A stretch of 64,000 bases of DNA from Oscillospiraceae bacterium (GTDB taxonomy: Bacteria; Bacillota; Clostridia; Oscillospirales; Acutalibacteraceae): contig WRED01000004.1 in assembly GCA_009779495.1 (NCBI GenBank), positions 1 through 64,000 on the forward strand, written 5' to 3'. The notes under the pieces are model-generated. The model was not told where the DNA came from. It did no database searches and saw only the letters and a list, made by a program, of their open reading frames with translations. Of the stretch, positions 32,401-39,566 are shown one piece after another (position 1 is the first letter of the stretch; each line of letters opens with the position of its first letter). The position numbers were made by a program, and so were the translations under genes.

Positions 32401-32576
32401 GCGCGTCAATCTGCACCGAAAGCGGGTTGATCACGCAAGCCCTGAATGAAAAGCGCGATCACGTCGTTGCGGAGCTGCTGGCGAACTCCCTGACGATAAA
32501 TGGGGAAATCGAGGCCGACCTGACAAGGGAGATCGAGGAGGGTGATGAAAAAGTGATCATCGCTGTGGGCAAATAA
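29445..32576 (+). CDS. ileS: Isoleucine--tRNA ligase, non-canonical HIGH type
   Basis: A 1043-aa class I synthetase that charges tRNA-Ile. The nucleotide-binding HIGH motif is GIHHAWGR near residue 54 instead of HIGH, and the KMSKS loop is SKFSKTG near 590. The CP1 editing domain is present, with WTTTPWTLSSN near 225 and GTGVVHIAPGCG near 312. Zinc-type CPRC and CPKC pairs occur near residues 180 and 505. The C-terminal anticodon-binding domain runs from about 660. A domain order and HIHH-like signature of this sort belongs to the eukaryote-like/type 2 branch. It could be annotated as a generic class I tRNA ligase, but isoleucine specificity is most likely. Promoter is consensus and no T-box is seen. 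Confidence 0.92.
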   Translation: MAELEKNMFVEAEHEVMRFWDENDCFGKRREKSKGREMFRFLDGPITANSPMGIHHAWGRSLKDVFIRYKFMRGFDCRCQNGFDAQGLWVEVEVEKELGFQSKRDIENYGMDKFTRDCVERVKKFSGIIRDQSKRLGQWMDWDNSYYTHTDQNIQGIWAFLKKCAENGWLRQEHKPMPWCPRCGTSLSEHEMTGSYKLMTHNSVFFKLPLTGTGKKILVWTTTPWTLSSNVALAVNPEIDYAEVKIKGDSESLILAKNAIKHLGGEKEEVLRVFKGSELVGLEYETCFPEFDTQNGVDHRVVAWEDVDAAEGTGVVHIAPGCGLEDFELGLRYGLPQVMPVDDAGIFLSGFGFMSGKDSHTIADEVFGELERRGKLLKTEPHEHSYPVCWRCKSEVIFRLVPAWFIVTGELKPRLIRAAESVKWEPESNGKRMLDWLNNMGDWNISRKRYYGLPLPFYVCDCGEITVIGSKAELRDLAVDPDSVDALPELHRPWIDDIRIECPKCGKSVERIPETGDVWLDAGIVPFSTLGYFEDKEEWRKKFPAEWIIEMREQVRLWFYSMLFMSVVLEDCAPYERVLSHNSVVQEDGSKFSKTGFMIKFDDAAEKIGSDTIRYLFVGAPMASDVRFGFELGDEARRKLLSFWNIYTFFETYASIDKPVFEGFTPDKALFTPTDRWLLLRTDEFIRRASAVMDDYKAYLLIRDFEVFVEDMSNWYIRTNRRRFWKAEDEADKLTAYYTLFYALSACVKIMAPIIPFMTETIWQKLVRKVMPSAPISVHLADWPEAKSLFEDDGIVASTRIARDVIATAMRLRNERQIKVRQPLAKLYVCVGASDADMVKVFEKNILDELNVREIEYIEDFSLLEDSYLLVNFKAAGAVLKQDVNRFKAALEEMAPEEARALAAAFDRGEKLCVSGFDGEFDRELFVRQSRTRDGIVSAKGAGEMTVALDIVLNDELIKDGLLRDIIRQCQLLRKEAGYSVEQRIRASICTESGLITQALNEKRDHVVAELLANSLTINGEIEADLTREIEEGDEKVIIAVGK

Positions 32577-32599
32577 TAGGGGATTCAGCTATATATTGT

Positions 32600-32744
32600 G
32601 GTATGCGTTTCTGTGTATACTGCTTAACGACATAAAATCGCCAAGAAATCAAGCAAAACTTTTGATTTATGGGTTTTGTGCAGATTGATTGGTTACGATT
32701 TTAAGGAGTTAAGGAGTATTGTATAGGGACGCATACCTTTTTTT
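32600..32744 (+). ncRNA. Structured intergenic element, copy A
   Basis: Terminal stem: GGTATGCGT (32600-32608) pairs with ACGCATACC (32729-32737) and continues inward with wobbles to ATAC/GTAT. Inner stems: CTTAAC (32623-32628) with GTTAAG (32708-32713), TAAAATC (32633-32639) with GATTTTA (32697-32703), and a hairpin GCAAAAC/GTTTTGT whose loop holds ATGGG. T7 follows (32738-32744). The core is shared with copy B at 41302-41415, where stem sequences differ but still pair. The element starts 23 nt after ileS and may also terminate it. No known RNA family was recognised. Confidence 0.6.
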
Positions 32745-32828
32745 GTTCGTGAATCGTTTCGATTTTTATACAGAGTAAGCAAAAATGTATGAAATATCCT
32801 AAGATTTTCTATGCAAGGCTACAAATCG

Positions 32829-32922
32829 TTACAAAAGGATTACAAAAGGGTTACAAAATGAAAAAAATATGATATAATAATAACAAACATCTTAATTAAA
32901 TCTTAATCAATTTTTAATCTTT
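32829..32922 (+). promoter_or_regulatory. Promoter with two sets of 11-bp tandem repeats
   Basis: Three units of TTACAAAAGGA type (32829-32861) run into the promoter, the third TTACAA serving as -35 with 16 nt to TATAAT (32873-32878). Downstream of it three more 11-bp units, TCTTAATTAAA, TCTTAATCAAT and TTTTAATCTTT, occupy 32890-32922. Eleven-base direct repeats are typical of OmpR/PhoB-family response-regulator sites. The rest of the 32745-32939 gap is AT-rich and without a gene. Confidence 0.6.
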
Positions 32923-32939
32923 TGCGAAGGATGAAGCAT

Positions 32940-33881
32940 GTGAACATCGTCAGGGATGAGTTTTTCTATCCGTCGACCACGGGCGTAAGTGACGTTTTTG
33001 TACGTTCCTGGATGCCAGATGACCTATCGAAAGTCAAGGCCGTTTTTCAGATCGCACACGGTATGGCAGAGCACGGCGAGCGTTACGAGGATTTTGGCCG
33101 CTTTTTGGCGGAACAGGGTTACGCGGTTTTTGTGAATGACCATGTCGGGCACGGGCGATCCGTAAGTAGCAACGACGACTTAGGTTACTTTGGTGAAAAC
33201 GACGGCTGGCTGGGCTTCGTCAATGACGCGAAGCTCCTCACCGACAGGGCGAGGGAAGTCTGCCCTGGCCGTCCCGTAATTTTTTACGGGCACAGCATGG
33301 GTTCTTTCGTAGCGAGGAAGTATGCCCAGAAGTTTGGCGGCGACCTGGCCGGCGCGATTTTCTGCGGCACAAGCGGCACGAATCCCGCTGCGGGCGCGGG
33401 CATCAAGCTGGCGTCGGCGGTCGCAAAGATGAGGGGGAGCCGTTACCGTAGCGCGTTTATTGATAGGATCGCTTTCGGGAGCTACAACAAAAAGTGCGGC
33501 CATCCGCGCACGCGGTTTGACTGGTTGAGCAGGGATGACAGCGTGGTTGACGCGTATGTCGCCGACGAGCTGTGCGGATATCTGTTCACGGCCGTGGGAT
33601 ACCGCGACATGTTCACACTGCTGAACAACGTGTCCCAGAAAAGCTGGTACGAGAATGTGCCCTACGCGCTGCCGATTATGCTCACGGCGGGCAAGATGGA
33701 CCCGGTCGGCAATTACGGCGCCGGAGTGCGGCAGGTGGCCCGGGACCTGAAAGCGACAGGTCATTCCAATCTGACGCTGCGGCTGTACGATGACGCAAGG
33801 CACGAGGTTCTCAACGAGCTGAATCGCGATGAAGTTTATGAGGATATACTTACATGGTGTGACGAGTTAATACAAAAATAG
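32940..33881 (+). CDS. Alpha/beta hydrolase (serine aminopeptidase S33 / monoacylglycerol lipase type)
   Basis: A 313-aa cytoplasmic hydrolase. The oxyanion region is IAHGMAEHGERYEDF near residue 40, the DHVGHGRS loop near 68, the nucleophile elbow FYGHSMGSF near 115 and the catalytic acid/His region KMDPVGNYG near 243 and YDDARHEVLNE near 280. These give a complete Ser-Asp-His triad. GTG 32940 is favoured (AAGGA 8 nt upstream) over in-frame TTG 32922 or ATG 32931. Probable substrates are lipid esters or lysophospholipids. The promoter carries 11-bp repeats, so it is likely controlled by a two-component system. Confidence 0.88.
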   Translation: MNIVRDEFFYPSTTGVSDVFVRSWMPDDLSKVKAVFQIAHGMAEHGERYEDFGRFLAEQGYAVFVNDHVGHGRSVSSNDDLGYFGENDGWLGFVNDAKLLTDRAREVCPGRPVIFYGHSMGSFVARKYAQKFGGDLAGAIFCGTSGTNPAAGAGIKLASAVAKMRGSRYRSAFIDRIAFGSYNKKCGHPRTRFDWLSRDDSVVDAYVADELCGYLFTAVGYRDMFTLLNNVSQKSWYENVPYALPIMLTAGKMDPVGNYGAGVRQVARDLKATGHSNLTLRLYDDARHEVLNELNRDEVYEDILTWCDELIQK

Positions 33882-33913
33882 ATACAACTCACGAAAAGGG
33901 AGATTTTTCACAA

Positions 33914-34405
33914 ATGAAAACCTTAATGGTTTACTATTCAAATATTCCTGTGGTAACAGAGCTTTGTGAGTCCGCTCAGAGGCGCGGCAGCGTGGACGTT
34001 GTGAGAATTTGTGACAAATACGAAAAAAGCGGGCTATTGAACGCGGCCGCTACAGTATGCAAGGCATACCAAGGCAAGGCTGTCCGCGTTGAGTCGCTGA
34101 ACGTTGATTTTTCCGCCTACGACTGCGTTATCGTGGCGGTGCCCATGCTGGCGGGGCAGGTTCATCCGGCGGTGAACGGCTTTCTTCACAAGACGAGTCT
34201 GCGCGGCATGGAGGTTTACGGACTAACGCTGAACTCCGGCAAGCAGAGCGCGAAAGCGAACGACGTCCTGCGCAAGAGGATACGCTTGGCCGGCGGGCAT
34301 TGCAGGAGCGTGGTTTCCGTGTCGGTGAAGGATTTGAAAAATGCCGAGCGGGATATTTTGGCGGAGACGCGGCTTGGCGGGGAGTTGAGTTTGAATCCGG
34401 CGTAA
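33914..34405 (+). CDS. Flavodoxin-like protein
   Basis: A 163-aa protein with a flavodoxin fold pattern: MKTLMVYYSN at the start (strand 1 and phosphate loop position), YDCVIVAVPMLAGQVHP near residue 70 and a GLTLNSGKQS strand near 105. The usual T/S-x-T-G-x-T loop is replaced by SNIPVVT, so flavin binding is not assured. It lies 32 nt after the hydrolase and is followed by a strong terminator, so both probably form one unit. Confidence 0.7.
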   Translation: MKTLMVYYSNIPVVTELCESAQRRGSVDVVRICDKYEKSGLLNAAATVCKAYQGKAVRVESLNVDFSAYDCVIVAVPMLAGQVHPAVNGFLHKTSLRGMEVYGLTLNSGKQSAKANDVLRKRIRLAGGHCRSVVSVSVKDLKNAERDILAETRLGGELSLNPA

Positions 34406-34416
34406 AGCGAAAAATG

Positions 34417-34452
34417 ACGCCCTTGAGGGAATTGTTCCTCAAGGGCGTTTTT
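34417..34452. terminator. Bidirectional terminator
   Basis: ACGCCCTTGAGG (34417-34428) and CCTCAAGGGCGT form a perfect 12-bp stem followed by T's. It separates the flavodoxin-like gene from the convergent DUF2812 gene. Confidence 0.92.
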
Positions 34453-34465
34453 GGTTTTATATTGC

Positions 34466-35815
34466 TTAGTAGGCTTTCAGCTTTTCGCGGATTATCGCGA
34501 TGCTTTCATCGGACAGGCGCTCCGCTTCGCTCTCAAATCTAAAAACGCAATTTTCATATACCACAACTGTAGTGAATCCGGAGTATTTTTCGCAGACATA
34601 TACTTTCTTCGCGCCCCAAGCCGGTTGATCTGAGGGAATGAGATTATCGGTTTGCCAATCGCTTTTGATGTGCGCCATCACGAATAACGGGCGGCCTTTG
34701 CTGTAAATCCAGTACCTGACGGAGTTTGCGACCGGATTTTCCGGGTCGAATTCTTTCATTAAAAATACGCCGTATTCTTCTCCGTCCATGAACAACGAGC
34801 GGATTAACTTATAGCGCGTCGCGCCTTTGGTTTCGCCTAACCCGAAGTCCTCTGCCCAAAGCGGCAAAACATCTTCCCCGCCCTCAAACAATTCGCTGTC
34901 TGTGTACATCTTATAGACTTCACGCGTGAGAGTATCTATGTACGATGTCGAACCGCCGTCTATAAGATATACAGCGACAGTTACAGGCAAGCAAAGCATC
35001 AGAATCAAAAATATAAAGGTAACAGCTTGGTGCTTTGCGCGGCTGATTTTTTTCTCTGCCGCGACATACCGCACGATAGAAAACAACGCCGCAACAAATA
35101 ACCCGAAACCGACCGCAAGCGAAAAGAGATAATAGCCGCTGAAGAGGGAATAAACCAACAGCCCTGCCGCAACAGCAATAAAAATACATGTTGCGTACAT
35201 ATTGACAAGCGAAACGCGCTTGATTGTTTTCAGGTTGCCGTACTCTGCCGGCTGTCCGCTTTCCACCCTAAGCTTTTGCCGCGAACACCATCGCTTGAAC
35301 CTTATGTAAGACACAAAACGATAGCAGACGGTGAACAAGACGAAAACGGATGAAATAAACACGATATCCGTCGAGATTGACGGATCGGATATCATCAAGA
35401 ATGACCAGGACAAAACAACCACAATTTGAGCAAAAAATGAAACCCATACCCCTTTGTACTGCGGTTTAACGGCTTGCCGAACCATCTCAAGCCGTTCGCT
35501 TTTATCCCGCGCCACCGGCTCCGCCAGCCCGTCCGCCGTTACAAACACATTCACGCCCGCGCCCATGCAAACATACTCCCACCCGGAAGCGACCCATCTG
35601 TCAATAACCTCCTGCGCTTCGAGTGTCGGAATCGTGTCATAAAGCGACAGCCTTGTAAACGGCTCAACCGCGTAGGTCAGCGCCTGCGGCTCGATTTTGT
35701 CGAAGTAGAAAAAAGTGTTTATCTTACTAAGTCGCCAGCCCTTGAGCGCCATCTCCTCAAGATATTCCCTGAGCGCGCCAAGCTCGTTGGGCTGAAATGA
35801 AATGAATTTGCGCAA
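34466..35815 (-). CDS. DUF2812 membrane protein
   Basis: A 449-aa membrane protein. The N-terminal domain (1-110) matches DUF2812: YLEEMALKGWRLSKIN, then FYFDKIEPQALTYAVEPF and a SGWEYV strand. Residues 120-290 have about five hydrophobic helices arranged in two groups, and the C-terminal third (300-449) is an extracytoplasmic or soluble alpha/beta domain. DUF2812 genes are often next to a PadR regulator, which is absent here. The start is TTG 35815 with AAAGGA 10 nt upstream. Role unknown; a sensing or stress role is only a guess. Confidence 0.83.
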   Translation of the reverse strand: MRKFISFQPNELGALREYLEEMALKGWRLSKINTFFYFDKIEPQALTYAVEPFTRLSLYDTIPTLEAQEVIDRWVASGWEYVCMGAGVNVFVTADGLAEPVARDKSERLEMVRQAVKPQYKGVWVSFFAQIVVVLSWSFLMISDPSISTDIVFISSVFVLFTVCYRFVSYIRFKRWCSRQKLRVESGQPAEYGNLKTIKRVSLVNMYATCIFIAVAAGLLVYSLFSGYYLFSLAVGFGLFVAALFSIVRYVAAEKKISRAKHQAVTFIFLILMLCLPVTVAVYLIDGGSTSYIDTLTREVYKMYTDSELFEGGEDVLPLWAEDFGLGETKGATRYKLIRSLFMDGEEYGVFLMKEFDPENPVANSVRYWIYSKGRPLFVMAHIKSDWQTDNLIPSDQPAWGAKKVYVCEKYSGFTTVVVYENCVFRFESEAERLSDESIAIIREKLKAY

Positions 35816-35881
35816 TTAGCACACATCCTTTACGATATAGTCAGCCCCCTACATGAAACAGCGCAGAACCTAACCGCCCCC

Positions 35882-35902
35882 ACATCTAGAATCTAGCATC
35901 TA
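35882..35902 (-). repeat. TAGANNN heptamer array
   Basis: On the minus strand the units TAGATGC, TAGATTC and TAGATGT follow each other. The first TAG is the proS stop codon. Confidence 0.7.
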
Positions 35903-37339
35903 GTAAGCTTTCCCCCAGTAAACCAAATGAGCCGCCGCCTTGCCGCAGCAAACGCACGCCCCGCCCGCGCTCTCCTGCCCAAGCGGCATGCACCGCGAGC
36001 CGACGCCCGTCCGCTCCTTGACCGTATCCTCGCATTCCTCGCTACCGCACCACATGGCCTTGACGAAGCCGTCGCCGTTTTTATCGAGCGCGGCCGTGAT
36101 CTCGTCCATTGTCTGGCAAGCATAGGTGCGTTTGCTCATATTTTCCTTGGCCGCTTTGTAAATCGACGCGCCAAGCTCCGCGAGCAGCTTTTCGGCCGCA
36201 GCTTCAAGCTCCGAAAGCGGCGCAAACGTCTTTTCACGGGTGTCACGGCGTACCAGGACACACTGATCCTTCTCGATGTCCTTCGGGCCGATTTCGAGCC
36301 GCAGGGGAACGCCCTTCATCTCGTATTCCGCGAACTTCCAGCCCGGGGAATTATCCGAATCGTCGAGCTTGACGCGGAAGGATTTCCCGAGCCGCTCCTT
36401 TAGCTCCCGCGCCTTTTCGAGCACGCCCGGCTTGTGCTGCGCAATGGGCAGTATGGCGATCTGTATCGGCGCTATGGCAGGCGGGAGAACCAACCCGTTG
36501 TTGTCGCCATGGGACATGATAACCGCGCCGATGAGCCGTGTAGAGACGCCCCAGGACGTCTGATGGACGTAGGTGAGCTTATTGTTTTTATCGGTATACT
36601 GGATGTTAAACGCCTTGGCGAAGCCGTCGCCGAAGTAGTGGGAGGTCCCGGCCTGGAGCGCCTTGCCGTCATGCATCATCGCCTCAACCGCGTAGGTCGA
36701 GACCGCGCCCGCGAACTTGTCGCTCTCCGTCTTTTTGCCCTTTACGACGGGCATACACAGGTCCTGCTCACAGAAGTCGGCGTATACGCCCAGCATACGC
36801 TCCGTCTCCTCCACGGCCTCCTGTGCGGTGGCGTGGGCCGTGTGACCCTCCTGCCACAGGAATTCACGGGTGCGTAAAAACGGGCGCGTCGTCTTCTCCC
36901 AGCGCACGACGGAGCACCACTGGTTGTAGAGCTTGGGCAGGTCGCGGTGTGAGTGGACTGTGGCGGCGTAATGCTCGCAAAACAGCGTCTCCGACGTGGG
37001 ACGCACGCACAGCCGTTCCTGCAACGGTTCACTGCCGCCGTGCGTCACCCAGGCGACCTCGGGCGCGAAGCCCTTGACGTGATCCTTTTCCTTTTGTAGC
37101 AGGCTTTCCGGGATGAACATCGGCATGTAGACGTTCTCATGCCCCGTAGCCTTGAAGCGCGCGTCAAGCAGCCGCTGGATATTTTCCCAGATCGCGTAAC
37201 CGTAGGGGCGTATGACCATACAGCCCTTTACGCTGGAATAGTCGGCAAGATCCGCCTTTTTTACGATGTCCGTGTACCATTTCGCGAAATCCTCCTCCAT
37301 AGAGGTGATTTCCTCGACCATCTTTTTTTGCTCGTCCAA
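35900..37339 (-). CDS. proS: Proline--tRNA ligase, archaeal/eukaryote-like type
   Basis: A 479-aa class II synthetase. It has the short ProS3 architecture without the bacterial editing insertion. Motif 1 lies in [14 protein letters not shown] near residue 48, motif 2 in [21 protein letters not shown] near 140 (shown in parts: [14 protein letters not shown]), and motif 3 in the [18 protein letters not shown] segment near 270. The C-terminal zinc-binding domain ends with a Tyr, as typical (WGKAY). TTG 37339 is preferred: AAGGGG is 9 nt upstream and the protein then begins [13 protein letters not shown]. The stop is part of a TAGANNN array. Confidence 0.95.
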   Translation of the reverse strand: MDEQKKMVEEITSMEEDFAKWYTDIVKKADLADYSSVKGCMVIRPYGYAIWENIQRLLDARFKATGHENVYMPMFIPESLLQKEKDHVKGFAPEVAWVTHGGSEPLQERLCVRPTSETLFCEHYAATVHSHRDLPKLYNQWCSVVRWEKTTRPFLRTREFLWQEGHTAHATAQEAVEETERMLGVYADFCEQDLCMPVVKGKKTESDKFAGAVSTYAVEAMMHDGKALQAGTSHYFGDGFAKAFNIQYTDKNNKLTYVHQTSWGVSTRLIGAVIMSHGDNNGLVLPPAIAPIQIAILPIAQHKPGVLEKARELKERLGKSFRVKLDDSDNSPGWKFAEYEMKGVPLRLEIGPKDIEKDQCVLVRRDTREKTFAPLSELEAAAEKLLAELGASIYKAAKENMSKRTYACQTMDEITAALDKNGDGFVKAMWCGSEECEDTVKERTGVGSRCMPLGQESAGGACVCCGKAAAHLVYWGKAY

Positions 37340-37368
37340 AGCGATAAACCCCTTTCTCAATCCCTGAA

Positions 37369-37599
37369 TTAGTTGTCCTCAATAAAACGCACGATGTCCC
37401 CGACTGTTTTGATGTTCTTGATCTCATCGTCGGGCACCTCCAAATCGAACTCGTCCTCGATGGACATGGCCAGGTCGATGACGTCCAGACTGTCGGCCCC
37501 GAGGTCACCGATAATACTGGAATCCATTTTTACCATTTTTTCCTGAAGCTCAAACTGTTCGCAGATGATCTCTTTTACCTTTTCAAAAACCATTGACAT
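37369..37599 (-). CDS. acpP: Acyl carrier protein
   Basis: A 76-aa carrier protein. The phosphopantetheine site is Ser in [11 protein letters not shown] (residue about 37), flanked by the usual four acidic helices ([36 protein letters not shown]). It lies just upstream of proS rather than in a fatty-acid operon. A second ATG two codons in is equally possible. It could serve fatty acid synthesis or a special pathway; no ketosynthase is nearby. Confidence 0.94.
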   Translation of the reverse strand: MSMVFEKVKEIICEQFELQEKMVKMDSSIIGDLGADSLDVIDLAMSIEDEFDLEVPDDEIKNIKTVGDIVRFIEDN

Positions 37600-38037
37600 G
37601 ACGGTGGTCCCCTTTTTTATATTTTTGTGGTTTGAATAACTAATATGAATATATTCACTTTTTCGCGTTTTGTCAAGTGAGATTGCCTATTTTTGCGGAT
37701 AATTTAATAAAATCTTAACAAAAACCCCTTGGTCTGTTTTTACGCTTCATTGTATATTTCAAAACTATTCTGTATATATACAAAGTCAAAGAAACGGCTA
37801 ACATGTGGAAAACTCTGTGGAAAGTGTTGATAACCCCTTGTATTTTTTCAGTTTTCGCGGTGTTTGACGTAAAGATTTTTGCTTTACCTACCTTTTAAGA
37901 TGCCGATTTGACACGAAACAGAAAAGAAATATGCATAGAATTTCAAAAGTATACATAAAAATAAAATTACTCTATTTATTATCCCGCATTTTTTAAGTTT
38001 CACTTGACGGATGGGCGTGATATGATGTATAATAAAG
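37600..38037. other. AT-rich intergenic region with DnaA-box-like sites
   Basis: No gene is seen in this 438-nt gap between divergent acpP and the LRR gene. Near-matches to the DnaA box (TGTGGATAA on this strand) occur at 37694-37702 (TGCGGATAA), 37804-37812 (TGTGGAAAA), 37816-37824 (TGTGGAAAG) and 37825-37833 (TGTTGATAA). The last three are clustered and in the same direction beside AT-rich DNA, as in origins. None is a perfect box, so this may be an origin-like relic or regulatory DnaA site. Confidence 0.4.
38004..38033 (+). promoter_or_regulatory. Promoter of the LRR-dockerin gene
   Basis: TTGACG (38004-38009), an 18-nt spacer and TATAAT (38028-38033). The leader is about 50 nt. Confidence 0.75.
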
Positions 38038-38088
38038 ATGGTTTTATACAGCGGTTCCGCTTGGCTAATTGCTGTTAAAGGAGTGACG

Positions 38089-39501
38089 ATGATGATTAAA
38101 ATTCGCATAAACAAACAAACGGCTATAAAAATTTTCGCGGTGGCCGCCGCATTCGCTACGCTGACGGCTGTCATTCGGTTTACGGCGTTCGGTAACCGAT
38201 ATGCTGTGTCCGATTCCGATTATCTGTTTACCGTAAACGGCAGCGAGGCGACGATTACCGGCTGTAACGCGGAGCTGTCCGGCGCGGTGATGCTTCCGGC
38301 GTCGTTGCAGGGGTATACGGTCACGGCCATCGGCGACGGCGCTTTCAAGGGCTTCGACGAGGTGACGTGCTTTTTCCTGCCCGCGTCTGTGACGAGCATC
38401 GGCAGCTACGCCTTTGAGGGCTGTACCTCGCTGCTCAACGCCTCTTTCCCCGGCGCGCTGACGAAAATCTCCGAGGGCGCCTACTGGGGCTGTTCGTCGC
38501 TTGTCAGCGTGACTATTCCTGAAAACGTCGTGTCAATCGGTTCCTGCGCGTTTTACGGCTGCGGCTCGCTTGAAAGCGTGATCGTCTTGGGCAGATCCAC
38601 AAAGGCGGCGGGGATATTCAACGTCCAGCTTGACGTGGGCGAGGTGCTGGCGATGGGCTTCGGCGTGTTCAAGGATCCGAGGGACAATTCGCTCCCAACC
38701 GTTTATTGCTACGATGGTTCACAGGCCATGTATGATCTGCTCAAGTGCCAGTTTTCCCGATATGCGCTTTTGGACGGCTGCACGTTAACCTCGTATACGG
38801 TCAACTACGTAGACGGCCTTGGCTCGCCGCTTTATCCGAGCAAAACATTCCCCATTCAGCCGGCGGGAATTAACATTCTGGAGGTTGCCGCGCGGATCGA
38901 CGGTTATACGGTATCAAGCAGCGATCCCACGGGAAAGCTTCTTGTGCAGAACAGCGCCGCCAATACGGTCAATTTTATCTATGAGGAATATGCCGAGAGC
39001 ACTACGGACGTGACCGAGCCGACTACAGTTCAGCCGGGCGGCGTCAGCTTGATCCCGATGGCAAGCTCGACGACGGTCATTGATTATGGGAAGAAGTTTA
39101 TATACGGACTCAAGCTGGTGGTGACGGAGTCCGATCTTCGGAACATTTTCCTCGACGTTGACGGCGACGGATATTTTGTCGTACAGCCGGGTACGCTGGG
39201 AACGGGCGCGAAGGTCACGCTTTACAGTAATTATGATCCGAATTTTGAAGAGGTGTATAAGCTTGTCATCTTCGGCGACGTGACCGGTGACGGCTTGGTT
39301 ACCGCCAGCGACGTTTCGGAGATAAAGAGGTTCATAGCAGATAACGAGAGCGTGCCTAATCTTGACAATCGCAGTTCCCCGTTCTTCTTCGCAGCCGATT
39401 TGTATCAGAATGGGGTAGTCAATCAAAGCGTGGCCAGTATCGTCAATCAGATCGCATTAGGGGCGAGAGGTATAGATCAGCGGACAGGGCTGCTGATTTA
39501 G
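38089..39501 (+). CDS. Secreted leucine-rich-repeat protein with MucBP-like and dockerin-like parts
   Basis: A 470-aa surface or secreted protein. An N-terminal hydrophobic helix (about residues 13-33) is followed by BspA/TpLRR-type leucine-rich repeats (70-180: IGDGAFKGF, LPASVTSIGSYAFEGCTSL, IPENVVSIGSCAFYGCGSL). A MucBP-like strand set (TSYTVNYVDGLGSPLYPS, then SDPTGKL and VNFIYEEY) spans 240-310. The C-terminus has one good dockerin type I calcium loop (DVTGDGLVTASDVSEIKRFI) and a degenerate second one. ATG 38089 or 38092 follows AAAGGAG. The dockerin could bind a cohesin, but no cohesin gene is in the window. Confidence 0.88.
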   Translation: MMIKIRINKQTAIKIFAVAAAFATLTAVIRFTAFGNRYAVSDSDYLFTVNGSEATITGCNAELSGAVMLPASLQGYTVTAIGDGAFKGFDEVTCFFLPASVTSIGSYAFEGCTSLLNASFPGALTKISEGAYWGCSSLVSVTIPENVVSIGSCAFYGCGSLESVIVLGRSTKAAGIFNVQLDVGEVLAMGFGVFKDPRDNSLPTVYCYDGSQAMYDLLKCQFSRYALLDGCTLTSYTVNYVDGLGSPLYPSKTFPIQPAGINILEVAARIDGYTVSSSDPTGKLLVQNSAANTVNFIYEEYAESTTDVTEPTTVQPGGVSLIPMASSTTVIDYGKKFIYGLKLVVTESDLRNIFLDVDGDGYFVVQPGTLGTGAKVTLYSNYDPNFEEVYKLVIFGDVTGDGLVTASDVSEIKRFIADNESVPNLDNRSSPFFFAADLYQNGVVNQSVASIVNQIALGARGIDQRTGLLI

Positions 39502-39517
39502 AAATTGATACAGGCAA

Positions 39518-39553
39518 AACCGCACCCGACTTTCTTTAGCCGGGTGCGGTTAA
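39518..39553. terminator. Bidirectional terminator
   Basis: AACCGCACCCG and CGGGTGCGGTT form an 11-bp stem between the LRR gene and the convergent URO-D gene. Confidence 0.88.
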
Positions 39554-39566
39554 CTTATGTTGTCTT

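Noticed and set aside
38089..39501. Cellulosome locus, because of the dockerin
   Set aside because: No cohesin or scaffoldin is present and the second calcium loop is degenerate.
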